A DNA stretch of 64,000 nt from Salinarimonas ramus (GTDB lineage: Bacteria > Pseudomonadota > Alphaproteobacteria > Rhizobiales > Beijerinckiaceae). The notes beneath the pieces were generated by a model, which was given only the letters and a program-made list of their open reading frames with translations, was not told the origin of the DNA and ran no database searches. Positions 9,862 to 20,806 of this stretch are shown piece by piece. The stretch is taken from positions 124,001-188,000 of the forward strand of contig NZ_BMMF01000003.1 in the NCBI RefSeq assembly GCF_014645695.1, given 5' to 3'. The position numbers and the translations under genes are program-made. The number at the start of each line of letters is the position of its first letter. The stretch's first letter is position 1.

Positions 9862-10143
9862 ATGTCCGCCGACGATCGTCACCACGAGGATACCCGCGCG
9901 CGCGGCGCGCACCAGGACCCGCCGGAGGTGGAGAACCCCAAGCAGACCCCGCCCGCCGGCAATCAGGAGAAGGACCCGGAGGATTGGGTCACCGGCCACG
10001 AGCCGATGACGGGCGCGCAGGCCTCCTACCTCAAGACCCTCTCCGAGCAGGCGCACGCGCCCGAGCTCTACGACCCCAAGCTCGACAAGGCGGAAGCGTC
10101 GAAGCGCATCGACGAGCTGCGCGAGAAGACCGGGAAGGCGTGA
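9862..10143 (+). CDS. DUF3072 small hydrophilic protein
   Basis: A 93-residue, strongly hydrophilic protein without signal or membrane segment. The core DPEDWVTGHEPMTGAQASYL and the following KTLSEQAHAPELYDPKLDKAEAS..IDELREKTG match the DUF3072 family, common in soil and plant-associated bacteria. The N-terminal 35 residues are rich in His, Pro and charged residues and are probably disordered. No function is known; the composition resembles stress-protectant proteins, which is speculation. It converges on metH, and a strong hairpin lies at the junction. Confidence 0.8.
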   Translation: MSADDRHHEDTRARGAHQDPPEVENPKQTPPAGNQEKDPEDWVTGHEPMTGAQASYLKTLSEQAHAPELYDPKLDKAEASKRIDELREKTGKA

Positions 10144-10174
10144 GCGCTTCCTCGGGATCGCCGCCCGCCGCGGA

Positions 10175-13924
<3,750 letters not shown>

Positions 13925-13984
13925 GGTTTTGTCGCTCTCTCGTCGGATCGCGGGAAGTCTCTGGAACGGGTGCGCGTCGCGGCG

Positions 13985-14866
13985 TCAGGCCGCGGCGGCG
14001 GGGGTCTCGGCGGGGCGCAGGCCCAGCATGTGGCAGATGGCGTAGGCGAGCTCGGCGCGGTTCATCGTATAGATGTGGAACTCGCTCACCCCGTGCTCGC
14101 GCAGGTCCGTCACCTGCTCGCAGGCGACGGCGGCGGCGACGAGCTTCCTCGTCTCCACGTCGTCGTCGAGCCCCTCGAAACGCTTGGCGAGCCAATTCGG
14201 CACCGAGGCGCCGGTGCGGCGCGCGAAGTTCGCCGTCTGCTTGAAGTTCTGCACCGGCACGATGCCCGGCACGATGGGAATGTCGATGCCGGCCGCGCGG
14301 ACGCGGTCGACGTAGCGATAGTAGATCTCGTTGTCGAAGAAGAACTGCGTGATCGCCCGGGTGGCGCCGGCATCGACCTTCTTCTTGAGCGCCTCGACGT
14401 CGGCGTCGAACGAGGTCGCCTCCGGGTGCTTCTCGGGATAGGCCGAGACGGAGACCTCGAAATCGGCGATGCGCCTGATCCCGGCGACGAGGTCGCAGGC
14501 CTGGGCGTAGCCGCCCGGATGCGCCTCGTAGGCGGTGCCCGGCCCGCCGATGGGATCGCCGCGCAGCGCCACGATGTGGCGCACGCCCGCCTCCCAATAG
14601 CCGCGCACGACCTCGTCCACCTCCTCGCGGGTCGCGGCGACGCAGGTGAGGTGGGCGGCGGGCTCGAGGCTCGTCTCGCGCACGATGCGCGCCACGGTCG
14701 CGTGGGTGCGCTCGCGCGTCGAGCCGCCGGCGCCGTAGGTCACGGAGACGAAGCGCGGCGCGAGCGGGGCGAGCCGCTCGATGGAGGACCAGAGCGTCCG
14801 GTCCATCTCCTCGGTCTTGGGCGGGAAGAACTCGAAGGAGACGTCGATGGCGGAAGCGGGCGACAT
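13985..14866 (-). CDS. metF: Methylenetetrahydrofolate reductase
   Basis: FAD enzyme that reduces 5,10-methylene-THF to 5-methyl-THF, the methyl donor for the adjacent metH. The 293-residue length is typical of bacterial MetF. Seen: VSFEFFPPKTEEMDRTLW at the N-terminus (substrate/NADH-binding Glu), SVTYGAGGSTRERT, LRGDPIGGPGT, and ITQFFFDNEIYYRYVDR. ATG 14866 overlaps the stop of the upstream regulator gene as ATGA, so translation is coupled. Gene order regulator-metF-metH matches the path of the one-carbon unit. Confidence 0.96.
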   Translation of the reverse strand: MSPASAIDVSFEFFPPKTEEMDRTLWSSIERLAPLAPRFVSVTYGAGGSTRERTHATVARIVRETSLEPAAHLTCVAATREEVDEVVRGYWEAGVRHIVALRGDPIGGPGTAYEAHPGGYAQACDLVAGIRRIADFEVSVSAYPEKHPEATSFDADVEALKKKVDAGATRAITQFFFDNEIYYRYVDRVRAAGIDIPIVPGIVPVQNFKQTANFARRTGASVPNWLAKRFEGLDDDVETRKLVAAAVACEQVTDLREHGVSEFHIYTMNRAELAYAICHMLGLRPAETPAAAA

Positions 14867-15876
14867 CAGGCGACCTCTCTGTCCTGCGTGCGAAACGGCA
14901 TGTCGTTGATCCGGCGGCGGTCTCGGCCGAGCCAGAGCGAGACGGTGAGCGCGTCCTCGCCCGCACGCGGCGGGGCGAGATCGCGATGAAGGGTGCAGTC
15001 GAGCCCGGCCTCGGCGAGCCAGCTCTCGACCTGCTCGCGCGAGAAGCCCAGGCGCCGATGCGCCTGGGCGGTGCGCAGGAACTCGAGCTCGTGGGGCGCG
15101 AAGTCGACGACGAGGAGCCGCCCGCCCGGCGCGACGAGGCGCGCGGCCTCGCGCAGCGCGCGGGCCGGGTCGTCGAGATAGTGCAGGACCTGGTGGATGA
15201 TCACGAGGTCGAAGGAATTCGCCTCCACCGGCGGCGCGTGGATGTCGCCCTGGCGCAGCTCGACCCCGCGTACCCCCGCCTTCTCGAGGTTGGCGCGCGC
15301 CACCGACAGCATGGCGTGGGAGGCGTCGAGGCCCACCACCCGTTCGGCCCGGCCCGCGAGCAGCGAGAGCATCCGGCCCGTGCCGGTGCCGAGATCGACG
15401 AGCGCGCGGATCGGGCGATCGCCGAGCGCCGCCTCGATCGCGGCCTCGACCTCGTCCGCCGGCGCGTGCAGGGAGCGCAGGCGGTCCCAGTCCGGCGCGA
15501 GGCGGGCGAAATAGGATTGCGCCGCCTCCGCCCGCGCGGCGCGCACGGCGGCGAGCCGCTCACGATCGCCGGCGGCGGTGGCGTCCTCCGCATCGAGCGC
15601 GTCGAGCATGGGCCGCAGCAGCGCCGCCGCCGGATCGCGCTCGGCCAGGCGGAAGAAGGCCCATGCCCCCTCGCGATGGCGTTCCACCAGCCCCGCCTCG
15701 ACGAGGAGCTTGAGATGGCGCGAGATCCGCGGCTGCGACTGGCCGAGAATGTCGGTGAGATCCGAGACCGACAGCTCCCCCTGCGCCAGCAGCGAGAGCA
15801 CGCGCAGACGCGTCTCCTCTCCCGCCGCGCGCAAGGCGGCGAGAGCGTTCGGCAGGGTCAGCGTCGTCTCGGGCAT
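14866..15876 (-). CDS. ArsR-family regulator fused to SAM-dependent methyltransferase (SahR-like)
   Basis: A 336-residue fusion. Residues about 1-95 are an ArsR winged helix (LAALRAAGEETRLRVLSLL, then DILGQSQPRISRHLKLL as recognition helix). Residues about 140-310 are a class I methyltransferase (RALVDLGTGTGRMLSLLA as SAM motif I, then VVGLDASHAMLSVA). SahR regulators of Proteobacteria are ArsR-type repressors of SAM-cycle genes that respond to S-adenosylhomocysteine; the methyltransferase-like domain would suit such binding. Assignment to SahR is inference from fusion, operon and operator. The chosen start has GGAGAGG upstream; the 53 residues before it read across the operator region. It heads the metF-metH operon. 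Confidence 0.85.
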   Translation of the reverse strand: MPETTLTLPNALAALRAAGEETRLRVLSLLAQGELSVSDLTDILGQSQPRISRHLKLLVEAGLVERHREGAWAFFRLAERDPAAALLRPMLDALDAEDATAAGDRERLAAVRAARAEAAQSYFARLAPDWDRLRSLHAPADEVEAAIEAALGDRPIRALVDLGTGTGRMLSLLAGRAERVVGLDASHAMLSVARANLEKAGVRGVELRQGDIHAPPVEANSFDLVIIHQVLHYLDDPARALREAARLVAPGGRLLVVDFAPHELEFLRTAQAHRRLGFSREQVESWLAEAGLDCTLHRDLAPPRAGEDALTVSLWLGRDRRRINDMPFRTQDREVA

Positions 15877-15946
15877 CGAACCTCTCCGGCTGGCGCGACG
15901 GGCACGTGCGGAGCACGATAGCACGCCTTGCGGCGGAAAGGTAGAT

Positions 15947-15962
15947 ATAAAGATATCTTTAT
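15947..15962. promoter_or_regulatory. Perfect 16-bp palindrome, probable operator of the met operon
   Basis: ATAAAGATATCTTTAT is a perfect palindrome standing in very GC-rich DNA, 70 bp upstream of the ArsR-methyltransferase start. It lies between that gene and the divergent RelA/SpoT-like gene. AT-rich dyads with AAAGATATCTTT-like cores are typical targets of ArsR-family regulators, so the neighbouring gene product is the natural ligand (autoregulation plus metF-metH control). Confidence 0.8.
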
Positions 15963-16062
15963 GTGCAGATCGAGGAGGAGATCCAATGTGCAGATCGCAA
16001 AATCGACTTGACCGAGCGCGCGCAGGCAGCTTCAACTTCGAACTGCTTCAGTGAGAAGTTGC

Positions 16063-16809
16063 ATGCCGTCCATCGAAGAACACACACGTCCGGCTCACGC
16101 GATCCACAATCCCGTAGCCGATCTCTCAGCGAGCCCGGACCAGCTCCTAGCGGAGTTGGTCGATCTTCGTCGGCGCGCCCGTCCCGAATTGGACGAGCTG
16201 TGCCGGGAGCTGGCGATCTACAGCCGACACTCTGAGATCAACGAGAAATCTGTAGAGTCGGCAAAAGGAAAGGCAACCCGTCCTTCGATCCTGATGGGCA
16301 AGCCATGGTACACCGCTGCACACCTTCGCGATTTCCTGCGTTTCAGGACACCGCTTCGGACGATCCATGACGCCGCAAAGACGATCATGTTTTTCGCTCA
16401 CCAAGCTGATCAGGGCGCGTTATCGCTCGTGAAAATCGATACGAGAAAATTCATGATGCCGAATCCGTATGGCTGGAGGATGATTGCCATCGATTTTCGG
16501 TTAGCACAGAGCGGCATGCTGGTGGAACACTACATGACATACGCAGACTGCCTTGCCGTGAATGATCTCATGCTGCACGCGGTGTACGAGCGCTGGCGCA
16601 ATCGCGGTGATGAGCTCACGATCGGCGAGCGGCGTCGGCAAGCCCAGCAGATCGGTCTCTCCCGGCTGACGAATGAGGCCATCTTCGCTGAGGCGGCCAG
16701 ATCCGAACACGCGAACCTGGACGAGGCCCGCCAAGCCGTGGCCGTCTCGACGTCCGCCTTCGCCCGAAGCGTGGTCCAAGGCCTCGAAGAGCTGATCTCG
16801 GTCAGCTGA
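16063..16809 (+). CDS. Orphan protein with remote RelA/SpoT-like domain
   Basis: Unassigned 248-residue cytosolic protein. Parts of it follow the layout of RelA/SpoT-type nucleotidyltransferase relatives: KPWYTAAHLRDFLRFRTPL (81-99, like the 'D-L-R-D ... G-I-R' region), PNPYGWRMIAIDFRL (133-147, like the 'GYRS' strand pair), VEHY (154-157, in place of 'EIQ') and HAVYERWR (172-179, like the 'H..YE..R' helix). Catalytic residues are not all recognisable, so activity is doubtful. Base and codon use are plainly less GC-biased than its neighbours, suggesting acquisition. GTG 16051 is an alternative start; I prefer ATG 16063 with GAGAAG upstream. The end overlaps the convergent gene by 8 bp. Confidence 0.5.
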   Translation: MPSIEEHTRPAHAIHNPVADLSASPDQLLAELVDLRRRARPELDELCRELAIYSRHSEINEKSVESAKGKATRPSILMGKPWYTAAHLRDFLRFRTPLRTIHDAAKTIMFFAHQADQGALSLVKIDTRKFMMPNPYGWRMIAIDFRLAQSGMLVEHYMTYADCLAVNDLMLHAVYERWRNRGDELTIGERRRQAQQIGLSRLTNEAIFAEAARSEHANLDEARQAVAVSTSAFARSVVQGLEELISVS

Positions 16810-17128
16810 CCGCATAGACGCGCTCGCCCGGCCGGGGAAGCGCACCGGCGCGCACGAGGAGCGTGCGGATGTCCGCGACCGTGAGATCGTCCAGTGCCAG
16901 GTTGCCGAGCGCCGCGCGGTAATCGAGCCAGGCGCGAGAGGCGTCTCGCACGGCAAACTGCCGCTCGGCGTCTCCCGACAGGTCGGCCCAGTTTTCCCAA
17001 AGGTCGGCGGCGGGCACCGCCTCGGGCTCCCATGGCCCGCTGCCGCGCTTGACGAGAGGCACGTCGATGCCTGCCTCATAGGCCTCGACGAAGACGGCAT
17101 CCTCGAAACGGTGGCGCGCTGCGATCAT
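16802..17128 (-). CDS. Hypothetical protein, 108 residues
   Basis: I do not recognise this family. The product is a soluble, acidic protein with several tryptophans (GPWEPEAVPAADLWENWADL, SRAWLDYRAAL) and no signal or membrane segment. Its N-terminal half runs FEDAVFVEAYEAGIDVPLVKRGSGPWEP. Codon bias agrees with a real gene. It converges on the RelA/SpoT-like gene, with which it shares 8 bp at the 3' ends. Possibly a real accessory gene; a spurious frame cannot be excluded. Confidence 0.5.
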   Translation of the reverse strand: MIAARHRFEDAVFVEAYEAGIDVPLVKRGSGPWEPEAVPAADLWENWADLSGDAERQFAVRDASRAWLDYRAALGNLALDDLTVADIRTLLVRAGALPRPGERVYAVS

Positions 17129-17217
17129 CGGCCGTTCACTCCTCAGGCCCTCAATCTAGCAACAACAAGCTCGGTGCGCTAGTTCCACGATCGAGACGTG
17201 CCGAAGATCGCCCAACT

Positions 17218-18021
17218 CTACCGAAAGCTCTCCGAGATCGCGCGCAGGTGGTTCATGCCGCCGCCGGAGGCGCCGAAGCCGGAGCCGCCCCAGCCTCCTC
17301 CTCCGCCGCCGCCCGCGCCTTGCGGAGGGGGCGGTGCGCCCGGCTCGGAGCCGTCGGCGAGGCGAAGGCCCACGTATTGGCGGGTGCCGTCGGGATGGAC
17401 GCGATAGGTGCGGTAGAGGAGCTGGCCGTCCCAGCTCGTCTCCTCGCCGGGGCTCGGGCGCATCATCACGAAGCCGCCGGCGCGCTGGAAGGCGAGGTCC
17501 TCGTCGGGGATGGCGGCGGTAACGGGCGGCTCCTCGGGACCACCGGAGCCGAGCACGACGGCGACGACGACGAGGAGGCAGGCGGCGGCGGCCGCCGCGG
17601 CGACGAGGCGCCCGTGCGGGACCGGCCGGCGCGCCTCGCGGCTCTTCGCCGGCTGGCGGCGCTCGGCCGAGCGCGTGGTGAGCACCTGCGTCCAGTACTC
17701 GCTCATGACGGCGGCGAAGGCGGCGCGGGTCTCGGCGGAGGTGCGCTCCACCGAGGCGATGCCCTCCCCGAGCGCGCGCGACCCGTAGATCTCGACGAGG
17801 CGCGGGGGCGCGCCCTCGCTCTCGTGAACGACTGCGACGGCGCCGCCGCCGGCCTCGACGAAGCTCGCGATCAGCCGCGCGCCGTCGCGGGCGCGGCGCT
17901 CGTCGGCGTTCGCCTCGATCAGCGACCACGTGCCGGGCGCCAGGCCCTCGACGGGCGGCGTCTCGTAGCGCACCGCGACGACGTAGGTCGCATGGTCGCC
18001 GCGCGGGTCGGCCTCTGTCAT
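17218..18021 (-). CDS. Hypothetical membrane-anchored protein with Gly-rich tail
   Basis: A 267-residue protein of unknown function. Residues 1-125 form a soluble domain (VVAVRYETPPVEGLAPGTWSL, LIASFVEAGGGAVAVVHESE, RLVEIYGSRALGEGIASV). One strong membrane helix follows (about 140-162, VAAAAAAACLLVVVAVVL). The C-terminal part has WDGQLLYRTYRVHPDGTRQYV, then a glycine-rich low-complexity run (about 228-252) and a short charged end. The topology suggests one anchored helix with the first domain inside. It stands alone between the urt operon and the orphan genes. Confidence 0.7.
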   Translation of the reverse strand: MTEADPRGDHATYVVAVRYETPPVEGLAPGTWSLIEANADERRARDGARLIASFVEAGGGAVAVVHESEGAPPRLVEIYGSRALGEGIASVERTSAETRAAFAAVMSEYWTQVLTTRSAERRQPAKSREARRPVPHGRLVAAAAAAACLLVVVAVVLGSGGPEEPPVTAAIPDEDLAFQRAGGFVMMRPSPGEETSWDGQLLYRTYRVHPDGTRQYVGLRLADGSEPGAPPPPQGAGGGGGGGWGGSGFGASGGGMNHLRAISESFR

Positions 18022-18130
18022 CGTCCACCTCGCGAGCCCCCGACGGATCCAGGGACTCTCGAGGCGACGCTAGCGCGGAAAGCTTGCCGCAACCTTGACG
18101 GGATCGCGCAAGCCGGACGCGCCGGGGCGC

Positions 18131-18829
18131 TCAGACCATGACGGAGCGTCGCACCGCTTCGCGATCGAGGCTACCCGCCTCGCCCGCGAGCACGACCTCG
18201 CCGCGGTCGAGGACGACGATCCGGTCCGCGAGCGCCGAGGCGAAGTCGAAATATTGCTCGACGAGCACGATCGCCATGTCGCCGCGCGCGCGCAGCGTCT
18301 CGATAGCGCGGCCGATGTCCTGGATGATCGAGGGCTGGATACCCTCGGTGGGCTCGTCGAGGATGAGCAGCGAGGGCCGCGTGACCAGCGCGCGGCCGAT
18401 GGCGAGCTGCTGCTGCTGGCCGCCGGAGAGATCGCCGCCGCGCCGGCGCAGCATGGATTTCAGCACGGGGAAGAGCGTGAACACCTCCTCGGGCACGCTC
18501 TTCTCGGCGCGCCCGTCGAGCGCGGCGAAGCCCGTGCGCAGGTTCTCCTCCACGGTCAGCAGCGGGAAGATCTCGCGCCCTTGCGGCACGTAGGCGATGC
18601 CGCGGCGCGCCCGCGCGAAGGGCTCGAGGCGCGTGACGTCCTCGCCGCGCCAGGTGATGGTGCCGCCCGACGGCTTCACCTGGCCCACGAGGGCGCGCAT
18701 CAGCGAGGTCTTGCCCACGCCGTTGCGGCCCATGACGCAGGTGACGCGCCCGGGAGCGGCCTCGAGCGCGACGCCCCGCAGGATCTGTGCGGCGCCGTAA
18801 TGCAGATCGATGTCGCGCGCGTCCAGCAT
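18131..18829 (-). CDS. urtE: Urea ABC transporter ATP-binding protein UrtE
   Basis: Second ATPase of the high-affinity urea importer, 232 residues, LivF-like. Walker A is GRNGVGKTSL, the signature is LSGGQQQQLAIGRAL and Walker B is LLILDEPTEGIQPSII; the 'EPTEGIQPSII' wording is typical for UrtE. The end VRRSVMV is also family-like. It is the last gene of urtABCDE, 3 bp after urtD. No urease genes follow in this window. Confidence 0.95.
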   Translation of the reverse strand: MLDARDIDLHYGAAQILRGVALEAAPGRVTCVMGRNGVGKTSLMRALVGQVKPSGGTITWRGEDVTRLEPFARARRGIAYVPQGREIFPLLTVEENLRTGFAALDGRAEKSVPEEVFTLFPVLKSMLRRRGGDLSGGQQQQLAIGRALVTRPSLLILDEPTEGIQPSIIQDIGRAIETLRARGDMAIVLVEQYFDFASALADRIVVLDRGEVVLAGEAGSLDREAVRRSVMV

Positions 18830-18832
18830 GCC

Positions 18833-19621
18833 CTACCGCCCGAGATAGACTTCGATCACCCGCTTCTCGGCGGAGACCTGGTCGAGGGAGCCCTCCGCGA
18901 GGACAGAGCCCTCGTGCAGGACCGAGACCTTCACGCCGAGCGCGCGCACGAAGCTCATGTCGTGCTCCACGACGACGACGGTGTGATCGACGTTGATGCG
19001 CCGCAGGAGATCGGCCGTCAGCTCGGTCTCCGCGTCCGTCATGCCGGCGACGGGCTCGTCGACGAGCAGCAGCGTCGGGTCCTGGGCGAGCAGCATGCCG
19101 ATCTCGAGCCATTGCTTCTGGCCGTGCGAAAGCGCGCCGGCGAGCGCGTCGCGGCGGTCGCCGAGGCGCACGATCTCGAGCACCTCCTCGATGCGCCGCG
19201 CCTCCTGCGGCGTACGCCGATGGAAGAGGCTCGCGCGCACGCCGCGGGGGCCCGCCAGCGCGAGCACGATGTTCTCCTCGACGCTCACCATCTCGAACAC
19301 GGTGGGCTTCTGGAACTTGCGCCCGATGCCGAGCTCCGCGATCGCCGCCTCGTCGAGGCGGGTGAGGTCGTGCACGCCGTCGAGCAGCACGGTGCCCGTG
19401 TCGGGGCGCGTCTTGCCGGTGATGACGTCCATCATCGTCGTCTTGCCGGCGCCGTTGGGGCCGATGATGGCGCGCATCTCGCCGGGCTCGAGCACGAGCG
19501 AGAGGGAATTCAACGCCTTGAAGCCGTCGAAGGAGACGCTCACCGCGTCGAGATAGAGGAGCGCGTCCGTGGTGCGCGCGGCGGGTGCGACCGGGGCGGG
19601 CGCGGTTGCGGCGGATGTCAT
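18833..19621 (-). CDS. urtD: Urea ABC transporter ATP-binding protein UrtD
   Basis: First ATPase of the urea importer, 262 residues. Walker A is GPNGAGKTTMMDVITGKTRP, the signature is the UrtD-specific LSHGQKQWLEIGMLL, and Walker B is LLLVDEPVAGMTDAET. The N-terminus has an Ala/Pro-rich stretch of about 20 residues before the domain. I choose ATG 19621, with AGGGTG six bases upstream; an ATG five codons earlier overlaps the urtC stop (ATGA) and is the alternative. Confidence 0.95.
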   Translation of the reverse strand: MTSAATAPAPVAPAARTTDALLYLDAVSVSFDGFKALNSLSLVLEPGEMRAIIGPNGAGKTTMMDVITGKTRPDTGTVLLDGVHDLTRLDEAAIAELGIGRKFQKPTVFEMVSVEENIVLALAGPRGVRASLFHRRTPQEARRIEEVLEIVRLGDRRDALAGALSHGQKQWLEIGMLLAQDPTLLLVDEPVAGMTDAETELTADLLRRINVDHTVVVVEHDMSFVRALGVKVSVLHEGSVLAEGSLDQVSAEKRVIEVYLGR

Positions 19622-19632
19622 GGTCGGCACCC

Positions 19633-20793
19633 TCATTCCGCGGCCTGCGTGGCGCCCGCGGGCGACTTTTCCGGAGCTTTGCCGGGATCGGCTGCGCGCC
19701 GGCGCCCCCTGAGGCTCCTCAGCGCGCCGAGGATGCCCTTGGGCAGGAAGAGCGTGACGACGACGAACAGGAAGCCGAGCACGAAGAGCCACGCCTCCGG
19801 ATAGGCGCCCGTGAGGAAGCTCTCGAGCCAGTTCACCAGGATCGCCCCCAGCGCCGCGCCCGAGAGCGTGCCGCGTCCGCCGACGGCGACCCAGATCACC
19901 GCCTCGATGGAGTTCGCCGGCGAGAATTCGCTCGGGTTGATGATGCCCACCTGCGGGACGTAGAGCGCGCCCGCGAGCCCCGCCATCATCGCCGAGACGA
20001 CGAAGACGAAGAGCTTGAAGCGCTCCACCCGCCACCCGAGGAAGCGCGTGCGTGCCTCCGCGTCGCGGATGGCGACGAGGACGAGGCCGAATTTCGAGGT
20101 GACGATCGCCTGCGCCAGCAGCAGCCCGCCCGCGAGCGCCAGCGCCGAGAGGGCGAAGAGCGCCGCACGCGTCGTGTCCGCCTGGAGCGAGAAGCCGAGC
20201 ACGTCCTTGAAGTCCGTGAGCCCGTTGTTGCCGCCGAAGCCCAGCTCGTTGCGGAAGAAGGCGAGCATCAGCGCGTAGGTGCCCGCCTGCGTGATGATGG
20301 AGAGGTAGACCCCCGTCACCCGTGAGCGGAAGGCGAGCCAGCCGAAGACGAAGGCGAGCGCGCCCGGCACGAACAGCGCCATGAAGGCGGCATAGGCGAA
20401 GACGTCGAAACCCCACCAGGCGACGGGCAGCGCCTCCCAGTCGAGGAAGACCATGAAGTCCGGCAGGACCGGGTGGCCGTAGACGCCGCGCGGGCCGATC
20501 TCGCGCATGAGGTGCATGCCCATGGCGTAGCCGCCCAGCGCGAAGAAGGCGCCGTGGCCGAGCGAGAGAATGCCGCAATAGCCCCAGACGAGATCGAGCG
20601 CGACCGCGAGGAGCGCATAGGTCAGCCACTTGCCCACGAGCACGACCGTTCCCGTCGGCACGTGCAGCGCGTGGTCGGGGGGGAAGGCGAGATTGGCGAT
20701 CGGCACGAGCGCCGCCGCGGCGACGAGCGCGAGGATCGCCGGCGCGATGTGCGGCGCCATCAGGCGAAAGAGGATGGGCTTTCGGGACGTCAC
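19633..20793 (-). CDS. urtC: Urea ABC transporter permease UrtC
   Basis: Inner-membrane permease, 386 residues, LivM-like with 8-10 hydrophobic segments. The family features LDLVWGYCGILSLGHGAFFALGGYAMGMHLM, FFRNELGFGGNNGLTDFKD and IIWVAVGGRGTLSGAALGAILVNW-like loops are all present (here read in separate short stretches). The C-terminus is a basic/Ala-rich tail of about 30 residues. It lies 13 bp after urtB and overlaps the alternative urtD start. Confidence 0.95.
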   Translation of the reverse strand: MTSRKPILFRLMAPHIAPAILALVAAAALVPIANLAFPPDHALHVPTGTVVLVGKWLTYALLAVALDLVWGYCGILSLGHGAFFALGGYAMGMHLMREIGPRGVYGHPVLPDFMVFLDWEALPVAWWGFDVFAYAAFMALFVPGALAFVFGWLAFRSRVTGVYLSIITQAGTYALMLAFFRNELGFGGNNGLTDFKDVLGFSLQADTTRAALFALSALALAGGLLLAQAIVTSKFGLVLVAIRDAEARTRFLGWRVERFKLFVFVVSAMMAGLAGALYVPQVGIINPSEFSPANSIEAVIWVAVGGRGTLSGAALGAILVNWLESFLTGAYPEAWLFVLGFLFVVVTLFLPKGILGALRSLRGRRRAADPGKAPEKSPAGATQAAE

Positions 20794-20806
20794 GGCGGCC
20801 TTCCCC

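Noticed and set aside
15877-16062. Cobalamin or SAM riboswitch before the metF-metH operon
   Set aside because: No B12-box-like element or SAM-type leader was recognised; the short leader is explained by the palindrome and a promoter.
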